From a virus, in IMG/VR virus record IMGVR_UViG_3300050132_000112, positions 1-64,000 of that record: a DNA stretch of 64,000 bases. The stretch is one strand, 5' to 3'. The translations under genes were made by a program, and so were the position numbers. The notes beneath the pieces were generated by a model that had not been told where the DNA came from, did not search any database, and saw only the letters and a program-made list of their open reading frames with translations. Position 1 is the stretch's first letter. Each line of letters starts with the position of its first letter. Shown in pieces: positions 22,353 through 31,284 of this stretch.

Positions 22353-22585
22353 AGCCCTGCTAACGTAGCCATCGTATCCGTAACCAAATAATCTACCGTC
22401 TCATGGGCATTATTTTGTGCCCTGCTAATACCAATAACAGAGTGAACAGTTGGATAAAGAGCGATTTGCTTTGCAGTAGCAGGCTTAATACGTGTAATAG
22501 CGTACGGGCTAAAAAGATACTGAGTTGCAGTTGTAAGTACTCCATCTGGGGTTACCACAACTGTACATGTGATTGTTGATGCCAT
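22349..22585 (-). CDS. Lone leftward gene: small beta-rich protein (78 aa)
   Basis: The only minus-strand gene between 10.5 and 60 kb. Composition is beta-rich and Thr/Val/Ala-rich (STITCTVVVTPDGVLTTATQ), like a small virion decoration or fibre-tip protein, but I do not recognise it. A TATTTTTG promoter-like element lies on the minus strand at about 22624-22617. Codon use looks genuine. Confidence 0.6.
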   Translation of the reverse strand: MASTITCTVVVTPDGVLTTATQYLFSPYAITRIKPATAKQIALYPTVHSVIGISRAQNNAHETVDYLVTDTMATLAGL

Positions 22586-22639
22586 AAATTTATGTTTTTA
22601 AGTTAATTAACTGCTTCAAAAATAGTACAAAAATTCTAT

Positions 22640-22647
22640 TACTTTTG
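22640..22647 (+). promoter_or_regulatory. TACTTTTG promoter element
   Basis: Matches the -7 consensus and would start a transcript at about 22651, ahead of the 38-aa frame and the gene at 22774. No TTTG at the right distance upstream. Confidence 0.4.
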
Positions 22648-22663
22648 AAGAGCGAAATACAAG

Positions 22664-22780
22664 ATGATAACCGATAAAAAAATTAAAAAAACTCCCCCGC
22701 CCAACGTTATCCCAATCAGTCTATTAGTGTTTCGCAATTACTTTTACTTGTTGAGGGCGGGGGCTTTGTTAGTATGGTAA
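22664..22780 (+). CDS. Possible micro-protein (38 aa)
   Basis: ATG 22664 to TAA 22780, overlapping the next start by 7 bp. Reads DKKIKKTPPPNVIPISLLVF, then a hydrophobic end LLRAGALLVW. It spans the GC-rich inverted repeat, which could equally be the reason for the unusual composition. Weak support. Confidence 0.3.
   Translation: MITDKKIKKTPPPNVIPISLLVFRNYFYLLRAGALLVW
22675..22763 (-). terminator. GC-rich stem-loop, terminator-like on the minus strand
   Basis: CCCCCGCCC (22694-22702) pairs with GGGCGGGGG (22755-22763), with AAC/GTT extending the stem, around a loop of about 47 nt. On the minus strand the second arm is followed by AGTTTTTTTAATTTTTT, so leftward transcription should stop here. 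In the plus sense it would be a leader hairpin before the gene at 22774. Confidence 0.5.
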
Positions 22781-23184
22781 AATTTATAAAATGCAGTTTA
22801 ACTAATGATTTTGTTATAACAAATAAAAAAATTAGGACGTATGATTTTCTATTTTCAGTTTACAATAAAGAGCAAGCTGATTTAGGAATTGATAATGTTT
22901 TAATCGAAGTAATAAATGAATTATGTAATGAGGGCTATAAGGTGGCTTTGTTGGGTAAGTACAAAGAAAATAAACTCCCATTTTACCAACATGAAAATTT
23001 CTTTTATGAACTTGATTTGGGTATAACAGATATTGTTACTGTGCTAATTAAGTGTCAAAACATGTGCATCAGCCTTAATAATGACATTTCAAGAATTTGT
23101 TTTGCCTTTGGGTGTAATAACCTCATTTTAGACGGCAAAATAACTAAGAAAAGATTGTTGACCATCATTCGCAAACATTCATGA
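22774..23184 (+). CDS. Hypothetical protein (136 aa)
   Basis: Unrecognised. Two hydrophobic strand-helix units (DIVTVLIKCQNMCISLNND, RICFAFGCNNLILDG) suggest a Rossmann-like fold. First gene of the late block behind the GC-rich stem-loop. ATGA overlap with the next gene. Confidence 0.55.
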   Translation: MVKFIKCSLTNDFVITNKKIRTYDFLFSVYNKEQADLGIDNVLIEVINELCNEGYKVALLGKYKENKLPFYQHENFFYELDLGITDIVTVLIKCQNMCISLNNDISRICFAFGCNNLILDGKITKKRLLTIIRKHS

Positions 23185-23960
23185 CCGAATTTGTTTCAGA
23201 ACGTCCACAAATGCGCCCTACCGATAGAGATATGCGGGAGAATTACGTATGGACGAGGTATGACAAAAAAAGATACTTTTTAGAACGGGTTCATAAGGCA
23301 TTAATCACCACCCTAAACGCCAAGGTTAAACGATTAACGTTAGCCTCAAAGAAGTGGCGTAGTGCCTACATTCAACTGAAAAACACGGTTAAGATAAAAC
23401 ATGCCGCAGAGATACGGGAAAAGGACAGGCAGATAAAAATGCAGAAAGCCAGAGCAGAGAGTTTTAAAGCAACCAGTTGGAAGCGGCGTAACATGCTCAT
23501 GCTTTATCAGAACAATAGCCGTAAACGAACTAAAAAGTACAAACTTCTTGAAAAGAAGCAAAAATTCATGGAGCATAACAAACGCTTCTTCACTAAATGC
23601 TTCGATTGGAATGAATATACCCCAAGGACGGTACTGCATGGTGAAATATCAATACGGGCTATTATTGGCTATGAGCAACTTAGAGAGAACGGTTACATCA
23701 CTAAAATGGAAATGGTCATATTGGTAACAGGGACACACGTAGAGCATTTTAACCGAGGCGATTCGGAATATAGATTTGGTTCAGAGAATGTAGTGGGATG
23801 GGTGACCACCATGAGGCTAATGATAAAAGCGGGACACGTTAAGAAAATAGCCTATCACGACCTTTACTATCTTACTGAGCATGGTAAAACACGGTTGAAT
23901 AACATTATAGAGCAAATCAGAAAAGTACCATTAAGAAACTATTACCCACCCATTATATGA
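23181..23960 (+). CDS. Coiled-coil and winged-helix DNA-binding protein (259 aa)
   Basis: Residues about 35-135 are highly basic and helical (KIKHAAEIREKDRQIKMQKA), probably a coiled coil. The C-terminal 110 residues (IIGYEQLRENGYITKMEMVI ... WVTTMRLMIKAGHVKKI ... YLTEHGKTRLN) look like a MarR-like winged helix. Lying before the packaging genes, it may be a late regulator or a DNA-binding packaging factor (inference). ATGA overlaps on both sides. Confidence 0.55.
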   Translation: MTEFVSERPQMRPTDRDMRENYVWTRYDKKRYFLERVHKALITTLNAKVKRLTLASKKWRSAYIQLKNTVKIKHAAEIREKDRQIKMQKARAESFKATSWKRRNMLMLYQNNSRKRTKKYKLLEKKQKFMEHNKRFFTKCFDWNEYTPRTVLHGEISIRAIIGYEQLRENGYITKMEMVILVTGTHVEHFNRGDSEYRFGSENVVGWVTTMRLMIKAGHVKKIAYHDLYYLTEHGKTRLNNIIEQIRKVPLRNYYPPII

Positions 23961-24796
23961 TACCACAAAAAGGAAAATATTTAGTTAAGGGATTTTTAGA
24001 TCATAAGGAAAAGTATCAACTTACTCCCGACATCGAATTGTACATTGACAAGTCATTTGACAGCAATTTAAGGACACGTAACAGCCAATTGGGAGTTATT
24101 GCAGAGATTGATGAGGATAATGTATTAAACCTATCTAAAGGCGATATAATCGTGGTACACCATTTTACCTTTCATGGTGACATTGCGGAGAATAGGGGCT
24201 TTGAGGTTCAGCAGCACGTGGTACATAATAACGAATTACTATTCCTTATCGACCCAAGTAGAATATTCGGAACATACAATGACGGCGTATTAAAACCATT
24301 GGGCGAATATGTATTTTGCGATAAGATTAAAAAAGAACAGGGTATCATCTACATGCCCGAACATTTGTTGGTTGAAAATAACAAAGCATTAGTTACACAT
24401 GGTAATGGCGATATTGAAAAAGGCGATATACTTATCATGCCCGACAGTTCGATGTATGAAATTGAATTGGACAAAGTGTTTTACCAAAGGGTATTTAAGG
24501 GCGATATTTTCGCTTACATCCGTAATGGCGAGTTTTACCCTTATAAAGACTATTTCTTAGCCCAAGACTTGCCACAAAAGGAACATGCTATATTTGATTT
24601 GTCAATGACCAAAAAGAAAACGGTGAGGTCGAGGATATTGAATGTTGGCGAAAAGAACAGGGATGTGCAGGTTGATGAAGTGGTGTTCAGGGGTGCGGAT
24701 AGTGGGCTTAAATATGAAGATAAAGTTTTGCTTAACTTTGACCACTACCACTTTGTGATAGACGACCCGAACGGAGAAATTAAAAACATAGCATAA
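23957..24796 (+). CDS. Three-domain GroES-like (Cpn10-like) protein (279 aa)
   Basis: The middle part (about 110-192) has the Cpn10 pattern: VFCDKIKKEQGIIYMPEHLL, KALVTHGNGDIEKGDILIMP, YEIELDKVFYQRVFKGDIFA. The N-terminal part (about 1-105: LGVIAEIDEDN, LSKGDIIVVHHFTFHG) and the C-terminal part (about 205-272: SRILNVGEKNRDVQVDEVVF, YEDKVLLNFDHYHFVI) show weaker copies of the same pattern. Phage co-chaperonins such as T4 gp31 help GroEL fold the capsid protein. Location just upstream of packaging and capsid genes fits that role. The tandem layout is unusual. Confidence 0.6.
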   Translation: MIPQKGKYLVKGFLDHKEKYQLTPDIELYIDKSFDSNLRTRNSQLGVIAEIDEDNVLNLSKGDIIVVHHFTFHGDIAENRGFEVQQHVVHNNELLFLIDPSRIFGTYNDGVLKPLGEYVFCDKIKKEQGIIYMPEHLLVENNKALVTHGNGDIEKGDILIMPDSSMYEIELDKVFYQRVFKGDIFAYIRNGEFYPYKDYFLAQDLPQKEHAIFDLSMTKKKTVRSRILNVGEKNRDVQVDEVVFRGADSGLKYEDKVLLNFDHYHFVIDDPNGEIKNIA

Positions 24797-25155
24797 TGGC
24801 AAAATCAAACATTAAGGGCATTCAGGATGCCATCGCTTTAGGAAAAAGAAACGGTCCCGGACCCACAACCCTAAAAACAGTTGAGATTAAATCAACACCA
24901 ATAGTAAAGGCTGACCCTATTTATCATTTCGGTGATGCTACTGCAAGTCATTCAGATATTGTGAGTAAGTTCCCAAGTGAGCAACAACCTGACGTACATA
25001 AATTCCTTACTGACAACCGCATATTAAAAAGCCAAACAGAACAGGATGGTGATAAGGCACAAACCAATACTAATCATTACGTTTTGAATAGTGCGGTTTC
25101 TCACAACGATATGTACGATGCGGTAAAGTCTGCAGCCCAATCAGTAAAAAAATAA
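24796..25155 (+). CDS. Hypothetical protein (119 aa)
   Basis: Unrecognised, polar and probably partly disordered (KRNGPGPTTLKTVEIKSTPI), with a helical C-terminus. One-base overlaps (TAATG) with both neighbours place it in the packaging operon. Confidence 0.55.
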   Translation: MAKSNIKGIQDAIALGKRNGPGPTTLKTVEIKSTPIVKADPIYHFGDATASHSDIVSKFPSEQQPDVHKFLTDNRILKSQTEQDGDKAQTNTNHYVLNSAVSHNDMYDAVKSAAQSVKK

Positions 25156-25493
25156 TGAAAGCAAAAGAGGAAGAAAACAAATCATCTATCGGGAAACTGT
25201 TAAAATCGGTTACGATGTTGTTAGATGCCTATGCAGACAATATGGCTATGGTTGCTCAGGGTAAAGAACCTAATATTGTCATTGACGAAAAATATACCGC
25301 AACCGCTATGAAGTGGATAAACATGACTAAAGAATTGGGTGAGTTTGAAACACTATGTAGTGGCGAACGGAAAAAATCAATGGTAGGCACAGGCGAAGTA
25401 TCCGAGGTTGAAAATACATCTATGGCACAGGGAAATGCCTTTGAGTTGCGAAGTAAAAAAGTAGAGGCTAAGTTAAATGGCAAAAAAGTTTAA
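25155..25493 (+). CDS. Possible small terminase subunit (112 aa)
   Basis: Placed directly upstream of, and overlapping by 17 bp, the large terminase gene. It is small, charged and helical (KLLKSVTMLLDAYADNMAMV, ATAMKWINMTKELGEFETL). Position is the main argument; no clear DNA-binding motif is seen. Confidence 0.4.
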   Translation: MKAKEEENKSSIGKLLKSVTMLLDAYADNMAMVAQGKEPNIVIDEKYTATAMKWINMTKELGEFETLCSGERKKSMVGTGEVSEVENTSMAQGNAFELRSKKVEAKLNGKKV

Positions 25494-27636
25494 CATTAAT
25501 CCTGAATACAAAGAAGGTCAAATACTGACATCGGAAGTGCAAGGGCTTCCTTATGCAACTCCACCAATCCCCAAATTCTCAACTATACGTGGAATTTACC
25601 TGCCGATAGAAGACCAAGTATGGCACAGGCGTGACGAACACGAACAATGGGATAACTGGAATACTGACCCCAATAAGGGCGTAATGTGGACGGTTAATGC
25701 CTCTCCCGAACAACTCCAATGGTTTGATGAAGAAATAGAACGCCTAATGACAGGCGAGTGGATAATGATTAATGGCGTTCCCACTTACTTCAATAAATAC
25801 TGCTACTTTTTTTTTCAATGGTTTCGTTTACTCTCACAACGCTATCCTGAATTTAAGGACGTATGTCTTGAATATTTTGTCTTTTTCATGCTATGCGAGG
25901 AAGACCCCTTATGTTTGGGCGACTTGGGCATTAAAGGACGGCGTGTCGGGCTATCGTCAATGTCCGCTTCAATAAAAGTTCTTATTGGTATATTGGAAAG
26001 CAACACACTATCGGGTATCGTTTCTAAGACAGGTACGGATGCGCAGGAAATGTTTTTCATGGTTAAGAATGGTATTGAGGGCTTACCTGAATTTTTAATG
26101 CCTGACTTAAACAAAGTAACTGAAAGTGAAATTCACATCGCTAAAACCTCCCGTAAGATTTCTGCTAATAATACCCGTATCAACTCCGATAAAGGAAAGA
26201 ATAATCGTGTAAATTACTTAGATACCTCCGAAACGGTTTATGACGGTCGAGGGTTGCGACATTTAACGGTCGATGAGGCAGGAAAATTTATAAAAGCCAA
26301 TGTAAAGACCCTTTTAGCTAAGATTAGTGACACATTAGTACAGGGTGCAATGATAATCGGTAAGATGTCCATGTTCTCTACGGTAGATAAGGGTGACAAG
26401 GGAGGTGATAATTTCCGTGAAATTTGGGAAGGCTCTGACCATATTAATGGCAAAAAAGATATTTACGGTCGTACAAAAACTAAACTTAAACGTTTCTTCC
26501 TCCCTGCTTACCGTGGCTACATGGGTTACATAGGCAAGTACGGCGAAAGCATCATAGAAAATCCTACCCCACTACAAGTTGTTTGGTTGCAGACGCATGA
26601 GTTCATAAACCCAATGACAGGTAAAATGGATAAGTGTCCCGACCCTTTTGTTGGCGCAAGACAATTCATGCAGGTGACACGGGATATGCTCTCTGACGAC
26701 CCAGAGGCATTAGCCGACGAAAAGCGTAAAAACCCATTTGAGTGGAAAGAAGTATTCCAAGGTGCTAATAACCGTTGTAATTTCGACTTAGAAGCCGTTA
26801 AAGCCCAAATAGAACGTGTAGAAGCAAAGATAGAAGCATTAGGCAGAAATGTAGTCACAGGCGAAAACGGTCGTCGTGGCGTAATGAAAAAACGTGATAA
26901 TGGTGAGAAATACTTTGAGGACAACAATCAGGGTATGGTTTACATCCTGCAATTTCCCGATGCTGACTACACCAACAAAACAGTATATAAGAACAGCATT
27001 AAATGCCCCGATAACACGGCTTATGGTGCAGCAGGATTAGATACGTTTGCCAATGCTAAAGCAACCGTAGATAAAGGCTCTGATGCCTGTTTAATGATAC
27101 ACAGGCGATACAATGCGTTAGACCCCGATAATTCCAATATGCCCGTTGCCATGTTCTTAGGTAGACCTAAAACAAAGGGTGAGTTCCACGACCAAATATT
27201 TTGGTTATTGGAGTTTTATGGCGTTAAAATGTTGGCAGAACGTTCCCCTACCGATTGGGAAGATTATGCCGTAGATAAGGAAAGACGTTTAGCCTCACCA
27301 CTTGACCATGTTAAAAAGTATGGTTATTTGATGTCTACCAAGCGTTCTAACAAAACAGAGGTTTATGGAGTTGCACCACAGGATAAAGAGGCGAGAGAGC
27401 AGCATTTAACCGAAATGATAGAGTATGCTTTGAATAACGTACATAAGATTTGGTTCTTGCGCTTATTGAAAGATATGATTGACTTTGACATTGATGAACG
27501 TACCGATTATGATGCTTGTATGGCATGGGGATATGCGTTAATGGCAATAAAGGAACACGTTAACAAACCTGCAGAACCTGAAAGAGAGGAAACGTTTGTA
27601 AGGACGTTTAACTTGTACAACAGGCGAAGCGCATAA
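25477..27636 (+). CDS. terL: Terminase large subunit (719 aa)
   Basis: LGIKGRRVGLSSMSA at about 150-163 is a deviant Walker A loop, and HLTVDEAGKF at about 262-270 is the Walker B/catalytic glutamate. In the C-terminal nuclease domain, AAGLDTFANAK supplies the first acidic residue, and TDYDACMAWGYALM the last, in the RNase H-like fold. Length about 700 aa resembles terminases of large Bacteroidota podoviruses. It packages DNA into the prohead through the portal. Confidence 0.88.
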   Translation: MAKKFNINPEYKEGQILTSEVQGLPYATPPIPKFSTIRGIYLPIEDQVWHRRDEHEQWDNWNTDPNKGVMWTVNASPEQLQWFDEEIERLMTGEWIMINGVPTYFNKYCYFFFQWFRLLSQRYPEFKDVCLEYFVFFMLCEEDPLCLGDLGIKGRRVGLSSMSASIKVLIGILESNTLSGIVSKTGTDAQEMFFMVKNGIEGLPEFLMPDLNKVTESEIHIAKTSRKISANNTRINSDKGKNNRVNYLDTSETVYDGRGLRHLTVDEAGKFIKANVKTLLAKISDTLVQGAMIIGKMSMFSTVDKGDKGGDNFREIWEGSDHINGKKDIYGRTKTKLKRFFLPAYRGYMGYIGKYGESIIENPTPLQVVWLQTHEFINPMTGKMDKCPDPFVGARQFMQVTRDMLSDDPEALADEKRKNPFEWKEVFQGANNRCNFDLEAVKAQIERVEAKIEALGRNVVTGENGRRGVMKKRDNGEKYFEDNNQGMVYILQFPDADYTNKTVYKNSIKCPDNTAYGAAGLDTFANAKATVDKGSDACLMIHRRYNALDPDNSNMPVAMFLGRPKTKGEFHDQIFWLLEFYGVKMLAERSPTDWEDYAVDKERRLASPLDHVKKYGYLMSTKRSNKTEVYGVAPQDKEAREQHLTEMIEYALNNVHKIWFLRLLKDMIDFDIDERTDYDACMAWGYALMAIKEHVNKPAEPEREETFVRTFNLYNRRSA

Positions 27637-27655
27637 AAAACCAATGTTTTTGTTC

Positions 27656-27663
27656 TATTTTTG
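27656..27663 (+). promoter_or_regulatory. TATTTTTG promoter element before the portal gene
   Basis: Matches the -7 consensus; predicted transcript start at about 27667, 13 nt before the portal ATG. No TTTG at the usual distance, so strength is uncertain. Confidence 0.4.
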
Positions 27664-27679
27664 ATTTTCTTAAAGTAAT

Positions 27680-30100
27680 ATGGCAAACACCGACAATTTA
27701 GAATTTCATGATGGCGTTTTTCCATCCCCTATATTGGGTAATGATGTAATAAAAACCCTTGCTTATGGTAAGGCAGTCGGTCGGGCAATATATAAAACAG
27801 CCATAGAAAGCGAGAATAGCTATTATGTTTCCCGCAATAACTCCTTTGCCGAAACAAGAACATTTGCCAACGGTAAACAACCCTTTCAGACCTACCTTGA
27901 CCTTTTAATGGTTGACGGCAAGTCTTCATTCTTAAACTTAGATTACCATCCACGCCCCGTAGCACCGAAGTTCAGGGATATTCTTATCAATACGATAATG
28001 AATAAAACAGAACGCATAGAGTGCTACTCGATGTCGCTCGAAACCCAACTAAAAAAGCGGAATAAGAAAGATGCAGCGGCTTTTCGCATGGCAAACAAGG
28101 ATTTCATTAATGCAGCCCAACAACAAACGGGCATGCAAATGGAACAGCCTGATGCGTTCACTCCTGACAGCGAAGAAGAACTCAACCTATGGGCAGAACT
28201 GAACGACAAAGAACGGGAAGAACTGTTGATGGAAGAAGCCGTACAGTTTGTCAACTATAACAATGACTTTGACAGCATCAAAAAGGATATTGTTTCCGAC
28301 ATTGTTGATGTGGGCATGGGATGGGGAAAGAACTACTTCGATAGTAAAGGACGCATAAAAGAAAAGTCTATCCGTCCTGAAATGATGGTGTACGGAACAA
28401 CAAATACTTATGACTTTCGCCACATGCCATACATGGCACACTTAGAAAGGATGAAGATTGTTGACTTCCGTGCCATGTGGCCTAAATACGATGAGGAAGT
28501 ATTGTATGACCTTGCCTATTCAAGTCGCAATAAGAACGGCAATTCAGCTAATTTAAGTGATTACAGCAATGACTATGCTACCGCATTAAGCCGCCCTTAC
28601 GATGGCTATCTGATAGATGTTTTATTTTATGAGTATCGGGTAACTAAATACATTGACTACACCAAGGGAACCGACAGAAACGCTAATCCTGTTTTTGAGT
28701 TCAAACCCAATACAGGTAAAAAGGCTAACCCTAACAAAAAAGAATATAAAGCCAACATTCCTACTATCTATTGTGGTGCATGGCCTGTTGGTGCTGACGA
28801 TGTTGCTGAATGGCATGAAATGAGTAACCTGTTAAGGAGTAATGCTGATGTTGAAGAAGTATCTTACAGCTATTCAGGGTACATCATTAACAATAAAGAT
28901 AACATGCTGCCTAAGTCCCCTATGGACAATATGAAATCATCTATTATTCAGATGGATTTGGCTATTCTAAAGATGCAACAGCATTTAGCTATGGCAGCAC
29001 CCGATGGCATGAACATCGATATTGACAGTATAACCGATATTGATTTAGGTTCAGGCGTTGGTAAGGTGGGTGCATTAAAGCTACGTGAGATACGATTACA
29101 AACTGGTGATACTTATTGGTCGTCAGCTAAAATGAGTGGGGAGAGAAACCAAATGCCACCAATACAGGATGCTATACACTCATTAGGCGATAAACTGCAA
29201 CAATTCATTGGCGTTTATAACTTTGAGTTAGGCTGTATAAGAGATTACATTGGCGTAAACGAATTACGGGACGGCAGTAATACTCCTGATAGGTTAGGGT
29301 TGCAGGTTATGCAAACGCAGATACAAGCCTCTAATACCGCCACACAGCACATCTATGACGCTTTTGTTAGCATCATGGGCAATATGGCTAAAAAGACCAT
29401 TATCATGCTTTGGCAGGTCTTAAAGTTCGGCAATCCTAATTCTATGTACATGAAGATATTAGGTGCGCAGAATATCGACTTTATCAAGGAAAAAGAGTTA
29501 TTGACCGCCAACAATTATAGCACTATGGTTACGGTGGATATGTCAATGGATGATAAACAGTTCCTTGCACAGAACATCACTTTTGCCTTACAGCAAGGCA
29601 CGATTGAATTACAGGATGCCATCTATGTACGTAAAGTGCCTGATTTAGATTTAGCTATGCGTTATTTGGCGTTCGTTCAAAAGAAACGTGCTAAGGAAAA
29701 GAATGATGCCGAATTACAAAAACAGCAACAAGGCATACAGCAACAGGGGCAGCAGGCTCAAACATTAATGCAGCAAAAATCCCAAGACCAACAAGCCGCC
29801 GACCAACTGGAATTACAAAAGGTACAGGCTAAATCGGAACTTGACCAAAAAAATAAAGTTCAGGATGCCATATTACAGGCTAACATCGTTCAAATGCAGA
29901 CAGGTGCAGAAATACCGCCTTACATTCAAATGTTAATGGCGGCACAGATGAAAGACATGCAAGAGCAACAATTGGAACACGAGCAGCAAATGGACGCACA
30001 GGAACAACAGATGAGGCAACAGCAGTCAAGTGGAATCCCTGACGATAGCGGACAACCGCAGCCCCAAGAACAGCAACCCGAGGCTCAAGAGGCTGCATAA
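27680..30100 (+). CDS. Portal protein (806 aa)
   Basis: Size, position after terL and the organisation fit a podovirus portal: a mixed N-terminal wing domain, a central helical stem region (about 480-640), and a C-terminal glutamine-rich coiled coil (about 675-806, AELQKQQQGIQQQGQQAQTL) that would form the long portal barrel. The dodecameric portal is the DNA channel and the docking site for terminase and neck. Confidence 0.82.
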   Translation: MANTDNLEFHDGVFPSPILGNDVIKTLAYGKAVGRAIYKTAIESENSYYVSRNNSFAETRTFANGKQPFQTYLDLLMVDGKSSFLNLDYHPRPVAPKFRDILINTIMNKTERIECYSMSLETQLKKRNKKDAAAFRMANKDFINAAQQQTGMQMEQPDAFTPDSEEELNLWAELNDKEREELLMEEAVQFVNYNNDFDSIKKDIVSDIVDVGMGWGKNYFDSKGRIKEKSIRPEMMVYGTTNTYDFRHMPYMAHLERMKIVDFRAMWPKYDEEVLYDLAYSSRNKNGNSANLSDYSNDYATALSRPYDGYLIDVLFYEYRVTKYIDYTKGTDRNANPVFEFKPNTGKKANPNKKEYKANIPTIYCGAWPVGADDVAEWHEMSNLLRSNADVEEVSYSYSGYIINNKDNMLPKSPMDNMKSSIIQMDLAILKMQQHLAMAAPDGMNIDIDSITDIDLGSGVGKVGALKLREIRLQTGDTYWSSAKMSGERNQMPPIQDAIHSLGDKLQQFIGVYNFELGCIRDYIGVNELRDGSNTPDRLGLQVMQTQIQASNTATQHIYDAFVSIMGNMAKKTIIMLWQVLKFGNPNSMYMKILGAQNIDFIKEKELLTANNYSTMVTVDMSMDDKQFLAQNITFALQQGTIELQDAIYVRKVPDLDLAMRYLAFVQKKRAKEKNDAELQKQQQGIQQQGQQAQTLMQQKSQDQQAADQLELQKVQAKSELDQKNKVQDAILQANIVQMQTGAEIPPYIQMLMAAQMKDMQEQQLEHEQQMDAQEQQMRQQQSSGIPDDSGQPQPQEQQPEAQEAA

Positions 30101-30147
30101 AAATATTAGATAATTGTCTATACCTTTACGAAAAGACGAAACACTTT

Positions 30148-31251
30148 ATGATTATTGAGAACGAAACTACAGAATTAGAAGAAAATGCTATTGAAAAGGT
30201 GGAAACCAATGATGGCAAATCTTACGACCCAATGGTGCTTGAATTTTACGGCAAACCCGAAGAAAAGCCCGAAAATGAAGAAATTAGCGACAAAATAGAA
30301 GAAACGCCACCCGTTGAGGAAGTGCCACCCGTAGAGGAAAAGGTTGTCGAGGAAGTTAAAGAACCCGTAGTCGTTTCTAAATGGGAAGACAGCATTAGCG
30401 ACCCTCACGCCCGTTGGATGGCTGATACGCTTGCTAAAGAGGGTGGAGAAGAAGAAATCTACAACGCTATAAAAGATAAGTACGCTTATAAAGAATATAC
30501 CCCAGAGCAAAAGGTTATTGCTTATTTAGCCGCTGAAAATCCTGAATTAGATGATAATGAATTGTTATTCATGGCAGCACAGGATTATGGTATTGGCATA
30601 GAAACCGACGACGAAGCGGAATTAACACCCGAAGAACAAAAGGCTATAAAGGCACAAGGCATAGCACGTAAGAAAGCAGTATCACAAGCCGATAAATTCT
30701 TTTCAGAACGTGCTGCCGCTATTAAGTTACCTACATTGCCCGACCCATTGCAAAATGACGAAGGCTATCAGGCATATAAGGCTAATTTAGCCCAACAAGA
30801 AGAAATTAAGGCACAACAGGCAGAAGACCAAAAAAACATCGATGCCGTGTTGACCGAAATGAATACTACTGCAAAAACGTTTGAAAAGGTTGACATCGAC
30901 CTTAAATTGGATTTAGACGGTGGCGAGTTTGCCATTAAATCTGACTTTAAATTAGATGCAAAGAAACAACAACAGTTAGCCGATTATGCGCTTCGCTATC
31001 AACCCTCACCGGATGAAGTGAAAGCGTTTACAGACACAAGTGGCAAGTTTGACATGAAGGGTTACATGGCAGTTTTGGCTAAACAATGTTTTTCAGATCA
31101 AATCGTAAAAGCAGCAGTAAAACAAGCCCTATCGCAAGACCGGGAACGTTTCATAGAGAGTGACTTGTATAACAACAAACTCCGTAACAACGACATTAGT
31201 GAATCTACTGACCGTCCGTTGGAAATGTGGGAATTGGCGATGGGTAAATAA
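30148..31251 (+). CDS. Putative capsid scaffolding protein (367 aa)
   Basis: Lies between portal and capsid genes, the usual place for a scaffold. The first 95 residues are extremely acidic and Pro/Glu/Val-rich (EETPPVEEVPPVEEKVVEEV); the middle is helical and charged (about 170-235), and the C-terminus is helical. Composition and position support a scaffold; no protease motif is seen. Confidence 0.65.
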   Translation: MIIENETTELEENAIEKVETNDGKSYDPMVLEFYGKPEEKPENEEISDKIEETPPVEEVPPVEEKVVEEVKEPVVVSKWEDSISDPHARWMADTLAKEGGEEEIYNAIKDKYAYKEYTPEQKVIAYLAAENPELDDNELLFMAAQDYGIGIETDDEAELTPEEQKAIKAQGIARKKAVSQADKFFSERAAAIKLPTLPDPLQNDEGYQAYKANLAQQEEIKAQQAEDQKNIDAVLTEMNTTAKTFEKVDIDLKLDLDGGEFAIKSDFKLDAKKQQQLADYALRYQPSPDEVKAFTDTSGKFDMKGYMAVLAKQCFSDQIVKAAVKQALSQDRERFIESDLYNNKLRNNDISESTDRPLEMWELAMGK

Positions 31252-31284
31252 CAAAAGTATTAACCCAACTTAATTTAAAAAAAC

